Source of the DNA: DATGFB01 sp032160545
Lineage (GTDB): Bacteria; Actinomycetota; Actinomycetes; Mycobacteriales; Jatrophihabitantaceae
DNA length: 7,205 nt
NCBI GenBank assembly: GCA_032160545.1
Contig: JAVHVN010000011.1
Span: 1 to 7,205 of the forward strand
Direction: 5' to 3'
Position 1 is the first letter of the stretch. Every line of letters starts with the position of its first letter. Positions 1 through 5,196 of the stretch are shown here, one piece after another. Below the pieces are notes generated by a model. That model was not told where the DNA came from, searched no databases, and saw nothing but the letters and a program-made list of their open reading frames with translations. The position numbers and the translations under genes were made by a program.

Positions 1-1397
1 GTCGCGGGCACGGTTGCGGTCGACGACGGTGAGGTGGGCGGCGGGGTGGTGCCCGGCGGGGTGCCCGTCGCGGTCGCAGTGTTCGTCACCGAACCGGCAT
101 CGATGTCCGCTTGGGTGACGGTGTAGGCGGCGGTGCAGGTGACGGCGACAGTCGGCGCCAACACGGCCGGTGGACAGGTCACGGCTGGAGGCGTACCGGT
201 GCCGGTGAACGCGGTCTCGGTAACGGTCGGGTCGGTGATCGTCACGTTCCCGGTGTTGGTCACCAGGAAGCCGTAGCTGACCGTGTCGCCGGCGTTGGCG
301 ACCGACGTCGGGTTCGCGGTCTTCACCAAGCTCAGCGCCGGCGCCGGGGGTGCGGTCACCGTCGCGTCCGATGGCGGCGAGGTGACCGGCGGACCCGACG
401 GTGGGGTGCCGGTCGCCGTCGCCGTATTCGTGATCGTGCCCGCATCCACGTCGGCCTGCGTCACGGTGTAGGTCGCGTTGCAGGTCTCAGTCGCGCCGGG
501 CAGCAGCGTGTCAGTGGGACACGTCGCCACCGGCGCGGTCCCGGTCCCCGAGAAAGCAGTCTCGCCGACGCCGATCCCGGTCATGGTGACGTTGCCGCTG
601 TTCGTGACGACGAACGAGTAGGTCACCGTCTGCCCGGCCGCGGTCACCGTCGACGGGTTCGCCGACTTGACCACCGTCATCGCCGGCGCGGGAGGGGTCG
701 GGATCGTCACGCTCGACGGCGGCGACGTCGGCGGCGCGGTGTTGCCCGGCGGGGTGCCGGTCGCGGTCGCGGCGTTCGACACGGACCCGGCATCGACGTC
801 GGTCTGGGTCAGGGTGTACGTCGCGGTGCAGGTGACCTGTGCGTCTGGCATCAGCGATGCGGCGCCTGCGGGACAGACCGGTGCCGACATCGATCCTGAC
901 CCGGTGAATGCGCCCTCCGTTGGGTGCACGTTGGTCAATGTCACGTTGCCGGTGTTCGTGATCAGGAAGCTGTAGGTGATGGCCTGGCCGGCCGTGAACG
1001 ACCCCGTGTCCGACGGGGAGGCCGACTTCACCACGCTTATCGCGGGCGCTGGGGGTGCCGTGACGGTCGCCGAGGACGGCGGCGAATTCGCTGGCGTGGT
1101 TGTGGCAGGGGGTGTGCCGTGTGCGGTGGCGGTGTTATTGATCGTGCCGGCATCCACGTCCGCCTGTGACACCGAATAGGTCGCGGTGCATGTCTCGGAT
1201 GCGTTGACCGACAGTGTCGACGACGGGCAGGTAATCGCGGACAGTGATCCGGTGCCGGAGAAGCTCGTCTCGTCGATGCCGATGCCGCTCAGCGCGACGT
1301 TGCCGGTGTTCGTCACCAGGAAGTTGTAGGTGACGGTCTGGCCGACGGTGGTCACCGTCGCGGGGCTCGTGCTCTTCGTCAGGGTCAGCGACGGGGA
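1..1397 (-). repeat. Four tandem DUF11/DUF7507-like repeats within the left protein
   Basis: Successive repeat units cover about 1050-1397, 690-1049, 345-689 and 1-344 (115-120 codons each), read on the minus strand. Each starts with a (P)A-(I/M/L)-(S/T)-(V/L)-VK-(S/T)-A-(S/N)-P type segment and contains T-YxFLVTNTGNV, a T.F.GTG segment, two Cys about 18 residues apart, and Q-(A/T)-D-(V/I)-DAG followed by (N/S)(N/T)ATATGTPP. A Pro/Thr/Ser linker (TPP...SPPSS.TVTAPP) joins units. The second unit has a few extra residues near its start (SPSDTGSFTAGQ). Units are similar but not identical. The last visible one ends at the window edge in a linker, so more copies may follow. Confidence 0.9.
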
Positions 1398-2717
1398 TTG
1401 GACTGCCGTTGCCGTCGTCGCGGTGTTGTTGCTGGGGTTCGGATCCGGGTCCGCGCCGGAAACCGTTGCGGTGTTGTTGATCGCGGCACCCGCGGTAGCC
1501 GGCGCGGTGCCGGTGAGCACGATCGGGCCAAAGGAGGCACCTGACGCAAGGACCGTCGCGGCAGCGGCGGTCGCCGCGCCACAGGTCAGGTCGACCGCCG
1601 TCGAGACCGTCGGATTCTGGGCCGCGGTACACCCTGGCGGCGCCTCCGAGCACACCAGGTCGGTGCCGGACAACGCGCACCCGGCGGGGGCCGAAACCAG
1701 GGACGCGTTTGTGACCCCCGCCGGCAGCGCATCGTGCACGATGAAACCGTGAGAATCCGCGGAGCCGTTGTTGGTTACGTTGATCGTCCATGTGACCGTC
1801 GCGTCGGCGGCGACCAACGTCGGAGCCGACTTGGTGATCGCCAGGTCCGCTACCGGGACGAGGACATTGGTCGAGACACCGCCGACCGCCGCGAACCCCA
1901 CCGGTCCACCGGTGGTGTTTTTAGTGGTCATCGCGATGAGCGTGTAGGTGAAACTTACCGTTGACACCAGCCCGTTCACGCTGATGTACGACTCGCCCGA
2001 AGCAGGGGCACTGCAGGCGTTCGACTGAACGTAGCTCGTAGAGATGGCGAGCTGGTTCGCGGCAAAGGTCGAATGGGCGTCGATCGACGTCGCGGTCAAC
2101 TGCCCCGCCGCGGGCGCGGCACCGTTGACCGCGCTGAAGGTCACGTTCTGCCACGACGACGTGCACCACGTATTGCCGGCGGTGTTTCCGCCTCCACCGA
2201 CGAACAGACCGACGACCGGGTTCACCGTGGGATGCGGGAGGGTCAGCGTCACTGTGAATGTGCCGCAGGTGTTCGAGTCGCCGACGGCACTGTGACCCGC
2301 CAGACAGTTGGCCATGGCCGTATTCGATGCGACATTCGGGAAGGTCCGCGGCACCGTCACACCGTCGAGGGGGGTGCCTGCGTCCGTCTGCTTGCCGTCG
2401 GTCTGTGTCAGCGTCACGTTCCCGAACGCGGCCGCGTTGCCCGGAAGCATGGTCGTCGACGTCGGACTGGCCACCGTCCAGGACGGGACTGTTTGATACC
2501 CCGACGGGGCGGCAGCCGCGGCGGGACCGGCTGCGCCGAGCACAACTATCGAAAGTGACACCGCGACCAGAGCGAGCACGCCGAGGATCGAGGCTGGGCG
2601 ACGATTCGCGGGGCGGGCCCAGCGGACGATGCGGCCGAGCAAGGTGCGCGCGGCGCGGCGATGGCGTCCGCGCCCACTCGATTGCGCACACCAGACTCGG
2701 CTCTGAGTTCGACGCAT
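1..2717 (-). CDS. Large secreted DUF11-repeat surface protein (5' part; 3' end beyond left edge)
   Basis: The frame is open from ATG at 2717 to the left edge (905 full codons plus 2 bases, no stop), so the C-terminus is missing. The ATG is chosen because GGAG lies 7 nt upstream and a signal peptide follows at once: an Arg-rich stretch of about 43 residues, a hydrophobic core at 44-62, and an Ala-rich probable cleavage site near 69 (GPAAAAP). Residues 70-290 form a unique Ser/Thr/Asn-rich beta-type domain with paired Cys that I do not recognise. Residues 291-440 are a classic DUF11 domain (begins ADLAITKSAPT, ends NPSNNTAT). From 441 four tandem DUF11/DUF7507-like repeats follow, each with TYxFLVTNTGNV, a Cys pair, T.ADVDAG and NTATATGTPP. 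Such repeats build extracellular stalks or adhesins; no enzymatic domain is visible. It is divergent from the PAS-GGDEF gene. Family assignment is firm; adhesin or stalk function is inference. Confidence 0.9.
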   Translation of the reverse strand, partial: MRRTQSRVWCAQSSGRGRHRRAARTLLGRIVRWARPANRRPASILGVLALVAVSLSIVVLGAAGPAAAAAPSGYQTVPSWTVASPTSTTMLPGNAAAFGNVTLTQTDGKQTDAGTPLDGVTVPRTFPNVASNTAMANCLAGHSAVGDSNTCGTFTVTLTLPHPTVNPVVGLFVGGGGNTAGNTWCTSSWQNVTFSAVNGAAPAAGQLTATSIDAHSTFAANQLAISTSYVQSNACSAPASGESYISVNGLVSTVSFTYTLIAMTTKNTTGGPVGFAAVGGVSTNVLVPVADLAITKSAPTLVAADATVTWTINVTNNGSADSHGFIVHDALPAGVTNASLVSAPAGCALSGTDLVCSEAPPGCTAAQNPTVSTAVDLTCGAATAAAATVLASGASFGPIVLTGTAPATAGAAINNTATVSGADPDPNPSNNTATTATAVQSPSLTLTKSTSPATVTTVGQTVTYNFLVTNTGNVALSGIGIDETSFSGTGSLSAITCPSSTLSVNASETCTATYSVSQADVDAGTINNTATAHGTPPATTTPANSPPSSATVTAPPAPAISVVKSASPSDTGSFTAGQAITYSFLITNTGNVTLTNVHPTEGAFTGSGSMSAPVCPAGAASLMPDAQVTCTATYTLTQTDVDAGSVSNAATATGTPPGNTAPPTSPPSSVTIPTPPAPAMTVVKSANPSTVTAAGQTVTYSFVVTNSGNVTMTGIGVGETAFSGTGTAPVATCPTDTLLPGATETCNATYTVTQADVDAGTITNTATATGTPPSGPPVTSPPSDATVTAPPAPALSLVKTANPTSVANAGDTVSYGFLVTNTGNVTITDPTVTETAFTGTGTPPAVTCPPAVLAPTVAVTCTAAYTVTQADIDAGSVTNTATATGTPPGTTPPPTSPSSTATVPA

Positions 2718-2724
2718 GGAATCG

Positions 2725-2728
2725 CTCC
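2725..2728 (-). promoter_or_regulatory. Ribosome binding site GGAG for the DUF11 protein
   Basis: On the minus strand GGAG ends 7 nt before the ATG at 2717. This fixes the start over other in-frame codons further upstream, such as a GTG at 2759. Confidence 0.7.
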
Positions 2729-2786
2729 GCGTGTTCGGGTGCGGCCGACGCAGCGCCACCCCCGACGGCGCGCCCGGACCGAACGG

Positions 2787-2804
2787 ACAATGAAGATCAA
2801 TTAA
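2787..2804 (-). promoter_or_regulatory. AT-rich island, possible promoter for the DUF11 gene
   Basis: Fourteen of 18 bases are A or T in otherwise very GC-rich DNA, about 70-87 nt upstream of the ATG at 2717. On the minus strand it reads TTAATTGATCTTCATTGT. I cannot match a convincing -35/-10 pair, so the promoter call rests only on position and composition. If transcription starts here, the stem-loops at 2825-2973 lie upstream of the promoter and would be operators rather than leader RNA. Confidence 0.2.
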
Positions 2805-2824
2805 CCCGCACGAGACCGACTGGC

Positions 2825-2847
2825 CGCGCGTCGAATCCACACGCGCG
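2825..2847. repeat. Perfect 7-bp inverted repeat (CGCGCGT/ACGCGCG) with 9-nt loop
   Basis: CGCGCGT at 2825-2831 pairs exactly with ACGCGCG at 2841-2847 around a 9-nt loop. There is no T-tract on either side, so a rho-independent terminator is unlikely. It could be a chance GC-rich palindrome or part of a structured leader of the minus-strand gene. Confidence 0.5.
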
Positions 2848-2871
2848 CTGAAACTGGATAGCGGCCTGCAC

Positions 2872-2904
2872 AATGCGGATGGCGGCTACATCCGAATGCG
2901 GATG
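2872..2904. repeat. Direct repeat AATGCGGATG, two copies 23 bp apart
   Basis: AATGCGGATG occurs at 2872-2881 and again at 2895-2904. With the inverted CATCCG at 2889-2894 this gives three CGGATG half-sites (2876-2881 and 2899-2904 direct, 2889-2894 inverted) within 29 bp. The arrangement resembles an operator cluster. The binding protein is unknown. Confidence 0.45.
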
Positions 2905-2906
2905 TA
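2887..2906. repeat. Perfect 8-bp stem-loop TACATCCG-AATG-CGGATGTA
   Basis: The two 8-base arms are exact reverse complements around a 4-base loop (AATG on plus, CATT on minus). It lies about 170-190 nt upstream of the DUF11 start and about 305 nt upstream of the PAS-GGDEF start. It is either an operator-type dyad or an RNA hairpin. No U-tract follows on either strand, which argues against an intrinsic terminator. Confidence 0.55.
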
Positions 2907-2917
2907 CTCGTCCCAGC

Positions 2918-2973
2918 TGCCGCGGCCCCTTCTCCTCCGATGGGATCGCTCAAGTCAGCGAGACCCCGCGGCA
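2918..2973. repeat. Nested inverted repeat: 8-bp outer stem and 5-bp inner hairpin
   Basis: TGCCGCGG (2918-2925) pairs with CCGCGGCA (2966-2973). Inside, TCGCT (2946-2950) pairs with AGCGA (2957-2961). Read on the minus strand, the enclosed part also carries CCC/GGG arms flanking a purine-rich GGAGGAG segment, giving a possible three-way junction. On the plus strand the outer stem is followed by GTTTTCAATTT, which is weakly terminator-like. I could not match it to a riboswitch class I know. Confidence 0.35.
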
Positions 2974-3020
2974 CCGTTTTCAATTTGCGGTCAGCGGCGC
3001 CCGTGAAGATTTGGCCGTGG

Positions 3021-3137
3021 TCATAAGCATCGCTCGAGTTGGGTGAACGCGACCCGGGCGCGATCATGGACGGGCACTTCGACGGCGATCTCGTAGTGCC
3101 CGCGGCGCAGGTTCTGCACGAACGCGTGCCCGTGCAT
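3021..3137 (-). pseudogene. Short frame resembling the C-terminal tail of a DDE transposase
   Basis: ATG at 3137 to TGA at 3021 encodes 38 residues beginning MHGHAFVQNLRRGHYEIAVE and ending FTQLERCL. This is markedly more protein-like than the surrounding frames. The HAFVQNLRRGHYE segment followed by a helix ending in a short hydrophobic tail reminds me of the last residues of actinobacterial DDE transposases; this is recollection, not a search. The frame is closed by TAG a few codons upstream, so a longer protein would need a frameshift or truncation. A GAGGA stretch just before the ATG means a genuine small gene remains possible. It lies in the region upstream of the PAS-GGDEF gene, on the opposite strand. 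Confidence 0.35.
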
Positions 3138-3200
3138 GTTTCCTCGTCGGGGGTCGACGGGCTAGGGTTCGCGGCGCGGGGAGATCGGGGCGACCGTGTT

Positions 3201-3204
3201 GAGG
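3201..3204 (+). promoter_or_regulatory. Ribosome binding site GAGG for the PAS-GGDEF gene
   Basis: GAGG ends 7 nt before the ATG at 3212. A second GGAG at 3217-3220 stands 6 nt before an in-frame ATG at 3227 (residue Met6), so initiation five codons later is equally possible. Confidence 0.55.
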
Positions 3205-3211
3205 TCGGCGG

Positions 3212-4594
3212 ATGACGGAGCGTCCGATGGCGGTGCCGCCGGCCAGCGGGTCGTGGGATTTGCGCGCGGATGTGTTGAGCGCGGCGTTCGCGCGGGCTCC
3301 GGTCGGAGTGGGCGTGTGCGATGAGGACGGCCGTTTCCTGGCGGTCAATGATTGTCTCCTGGAGCTGTTCAAGCACCGCCGCGAGGAGGTCGTCGGGCGC
3401 CCGTACTTGAACTTCGTGCACCCGAAGGCGCGGGCCGCGAGCCTAGCTGCGTACTTCGGCGCGGTTGTTGCCGCCGCCGCGCAGCCGCCGCCGCCGGTGG
3501 CGCACAGCGAACTTCGCTGCGTGGCTGGGGACGGGTCGCTGCTGTGGGTGGCCGTTTCGTGGACGATCACCGCTCCCGATGAACACGGCCACCAGTACGG
3601 CATCGTGCATCTGCGCGACATCACCCAGGACAAGGCCACGCAGCGCGAGCTGACCGCAGTCCGGGCGCGCCTGGAGTTGGCATTCGACTGTGCGCCGATC
3701 GGCGTCGCCGTCGTCGGGTTGGACGGCCAGTTGCTGCAGACCAATCGCGCCTTGCAATCGCTGCTGGGCTATCACGCCGATCAACTGGCAGCGCTGAGCT
3801 TCCTCGATATTGCCCATCCGGGCGACCGCGCGGACGCGGTGGCCGTCTTCGATCAACTGCGCGCCGGCGCGATCGAGGTCCACGAGACCGTGCGGCGCTA
3901 CCTGCACCGCGACGGGCGCGTCGTCTACGGCCGCCGTATCGCCGCCGCCGCGCGCGGGCTCGACCAGCGCGACGACTACATCCTGTTGCAGATCGAGGAC
4001 ATCACCGCGCAGCGGCGCGCGACCGACCGCCTTGTCGAGCTGGCCGAGTCCGACCAGGTGACGGGCCTGGCCACCCTGGCCTCGCTCGCTCGACACGCCG
4101 ACCTATCCGGTCAGCCCCGCAGCCTGGTGCTGGCCGAGGTCGAAGATCTTCCGAGGCTCAGCGGCGTGCTCGGACGCACCGGCACCGAGCAGCTGATCAG
4201 CCAGCTCGCGCAGCGCCTTCGCGCACGCTGCCGTAGCACCGATGTGCTGGCCCGCGTCGGCGACGGCGGCTTCGCGATCCTGGTCGCCGACCCGGACGGA
4301 ACGGCCGGTTCCATGGTTGCCGCCCGGCTCGTCGACGCCTTCGCCCAGCCGGTCATCGTCGCCGCTCAGACCATCCGCGTCAGCGCCCACATCGGAATCG
4401 CCAAAGACCCCAACGGTGACCAGCCACTCGACGCGATCATCCAACAAGCCAGCCTCGCCGCCCGGCCCCGCAACGCCGCCGCCAACAGAAGTGCCGGTGC
4501 GCGGGCGTGGAGGTTGATCTTGCGGATGATGTCGGTCGTCTGGATACTTCGCCGGTGGCCGCCCCCGAACTCACTTCCTCCGCTGACCTGGTAG
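3212..4594 (+). CDS. PAS-PAS-degenerate GGDEF signalling protein, C-terminus probably truncated
   Basis: A 460-residue soluble protein with no signal peptide or membrane segment in the domain region. PAS 1 is about 21-140 (FARAPVGVGVCDEDGRFLAVN; ends IVHLRDITQD). PAS 2 is about 152-268 (FDCAPIGVAVVGLDGQLLQTN; ends LQIEDITAQ). A GGDEF-family domain spans about 279-421, entered by DQVTGLATLASLARH in place of the usual D.LTGLPNR. The signature is GDGGF at 350-354 instead of GG(D/E)EF. The metal/substrate positions are also changed: AEVED (308-312) stands where LDLD is usual, and the VND and GD residues are lost. Diguanylate cyclase activity is therefore unlikely. RSTD at 341-344, five residues before GDGGF, matches the RxxD inhibitory c-di-GMP site. 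Such proteins commonly act as sensors or c-di-GMP receptors. Many relatives continue into an EAL domain, absent here. Residues from about 422 (Arg/Trp/Pro-rich, ending PPLTW) do not look like the family and probably arise from truncation. It is divergent from the DUF11 gene. Confidence 0.88.
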   Translation: MTERPMAVPPASGSWDLRADVLSAAFARAPVGVGVCDEDGRFLAVNDCLLELFKHRREEVVGRPYLNFVHPKARAASLAAYFGAVVAAAAQPPPPVAHSELRCVAGDGSLLWVAVSWTITAPDEHGHQYGIVHLRDITQDKATQRELTAVRARLELAFDCAPIGVAVVGLDGQLLQTNRALQSLLGYHADQLAALSFLDIAHPGDRADAVAVFDQLRAGAIEVHETVRRYLHRDGRVVYGRRIAAAARGLDQRDDYILLQIEDITAQRRATDRLVELAESDQVTGLATLASLARHADLSGQPRSLVLAEVEDLPRLSGVLGRTGTEQLISQLAQRLRARCRSTDVLARVGDGGFAILVADPDGTAGSMVAARLVDAFAQPVIVAAQTIRVSAHIGIAKDPNGDQPLDAIIQQASLAARPRNAAANRSAGARAWRLILRMMSVVWILRRWPPPNSLPPLTW

Positions 4595-4630
4595 TCGAGC
4601 TAGGCTTTGGACAGTTAAGTGCCGTCCGCG

Positions 4631-4778
4631 AATGCCACAAGCGCGTTCAACGACCCGCTCCACCACCCCGCACCCGTGCCTCAGCATCAAAGCCCCGACC
4701 GTCCGCCTGGCACAGCGGCGCATCATCACCCCCGAGCAGTTCACGCTCATCCACGCCGCGCTGCCCAGCCCCGAGTTG
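4631..4778 (+). pseudogene. Frameshifted relic of a tyrosine recombinase (phage-type integrase)
   Basis: Two segments in different frames follow the order expected in actinobacterial phage-type integrases. Positions 4631-4666 read NATSAFNDPLHH, like the (L/M)S.AFNDAV.. helix at the end of the core-binding domain. After a +1 shift, 4686-4778 read IKAPTVRLAQRRIITPEQF and then TLIHAALPSPE, like the NPC..IKAP...RR.(I/L)TPEQF..I..AL entry to the catalytic domain. The catalytic Arg would lie next: a GLR triplet does appear at 4801-4809 in a further frame, but the sequence after it does not continue as an integrase. The His-x-x-Arg and Tyr motifs are absent, so this is a non-functional fragment. Assignment is from remembered family patterns. 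Confidence 0.45.
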
Positions 4779-4800
4779 CCGAGGCGAAGGATCGGTTCGC

Positions 4801-4908
4801 GGTCTGCGATTCGAGGCCGACTCGCTCGCAGAGGTGATCGAACGTGCTCGCAAGTTCGCGCTGCTCGTCGGCGTGGAAGATGTCGACGTGCGGCGGGTCA
4901 TCAAGTAG
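4801..4908 (+). pseudogene. Orphan C-terminal reading-frame fragment of unknown origin
   Basis: This stretch encodes GLRFEADSLAEVIERARKFA followed by LLVGVEDVDVRRVIK and a TAG stop at 4906. It is amphipathic, has a balanced composition, and stands out from the Pro/Ser/Arg-rich translation before it. No start codon with a ribosome site precedes it closely; the open frame extends back to a GTG at 4507 through unconvincing sequence. GLR at its beginning could be the integrase catalytic-Arg region, but the remainder does not fit. It may be the 3' end of another gene fused by deletion. No function can be assigned. Confidence 0.25.
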
Positions 4909-5022
4909 CCGACGTGTAGACCTATGCCGATCGTCTCGAGGTGACCCGCAGATGCTGGACGACGGCGGCCGTCACGTCCGCAGTCGACGCCTGTGGGCTC
5001 AAGAACCTCGGCCGGACTCTGG

Positions 5023-5094
5023 TCAGGCAGCGTGTTGGTGTTCGTTGATCAGACCGGCGAGGATTTGCGTGCGCCGGATCACGCTAGTGGTAGG
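5023..5094 (-). pseudogene. Possible transposase/integrase C-terminal remnant
   Basis: The minus-strand frame reads PTTS and then VIRRTQILAGLINEHQHAA before a TGA at 5023-5025. It is closed upstream by an in-frame TGA at 5095-5097, leaving 23 codons. The ending resembles the R(R/K)T.(V/I)LGGLINEY..AA tail that I associate with actinobacterial IS transposases; this is memory only. It lies just downstream of the stop of the right-hand protein on the same strand and has no start codon context of its own. It is too short to exclude chance. Confidence 0.25.
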
Positions 5095-5196
5095 TCATAG
5101 TCGATTCGCGGCGAAGTTCATCGGCGAGCGCTACAGATCTGAGCGTTTGCTTCTGGCTCGGATGGGTGCGCTCCTCCATTCGGGTTGCGTCCGCTC

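Larger units (their letters stand above)
2718..3211. other. Divergent intergenic region with hairpins and a short transposase-tail-like frame
   Basis: This roughly 490 bp stretch separates the start of the secreted DUF11 gene (minus) from the start of the PAS-GGDEF gene (plus) and must hold both promoters. Frames crossing it are low-complexity Arg/Pro/Ser-rich translations typical of noncoding high-GC DNA, apart from a 38-codon minus-strand frame at 3021-3137. Three perfect inverted repeats and a repeated AATGCGGATG element occupy 2825-2973. No unambiguous sigma-70 hexamer pair stands out. Confidence 0.6.
4595..5196. other. Gene-free interval with decayed mobile-element fragments
   Basis: Between the convergent stops of the PAS-GGDEF gene and the right-hand Ig-like protein lie 602 bp without an intact recognisable gene. 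Three separate frames carry integrase-like segments at 4631-4778, an orphan C-terminal frame ends at 4908, and a possible transposase tail lies at 5023-5094 on minus. I saw no strong terminator hairpin for either convergent gene. A 10-bp direct repeat GCTCGGATGG (5156-5165 and 5200-5209) spans the end of the right-hand gene. Confidence 0.55.

Noticed and set aside
111..1179. Several plus-strand open frames over the left region
   Set aside because: They are antisense or out-of-frame readings of the DUF11 repeats, low in complexity (Gly/Arg or Val/Ala), with repeated patterns explained by the repeats on the other strand.
1..1397. CRISPR or DNA-level tandem repeat array
   Set aside because: The periodicity of about 350 bp is explained by protein repeats in one continuous reading frame; there are no short identical repeats with spacers.
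1921..2790. A 289-codon minus-strand open frame overlapping the DUF11 gene start
   Set aside because: It is in a different frame from the signal-peptide/DUF11 reading, is Arg/His-rich without domains, and has no good ribosome site.
2918..2990. Intrinsic terminator
   Set aside because: The outer stem has a 40-nt interior and the following T-run is short and interrupted. Neither flanking gene ends here, since both start from this interval.
2887..3000. Known c-di-GMP riboswitch upstream of the surface-protein gene
   Set aside because: The neighbouring GGDEF gene invites this idea, but I could not find the conserved GEMM-type core on the minus strand; only loose, partial similarity is present.
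3066..3215. A 49-codon plus-strand frame overlapping the PAS-GGDEF ATG by an ATGA junction
   Set aside because: The junction looks like translational coupling, but the frame is antisense to the more protein-like 3021-3137 frame and its tail is Gly/Arg/Asp low-complexity; no ribosome site precedes it.
2801..3744. Two minus-strand open frames across the intergenic region and PAS 1
   Set aside because: Their translations are Arg/Ser/Pro/Thr-rich shadows. The well-formed PAS domain on plus explains the overlap.
3443..4096. A 217-codon minus-strand frame inside the PAS region
   Set aside because: It is antisense to two recognisable PAS domains and has no family character.
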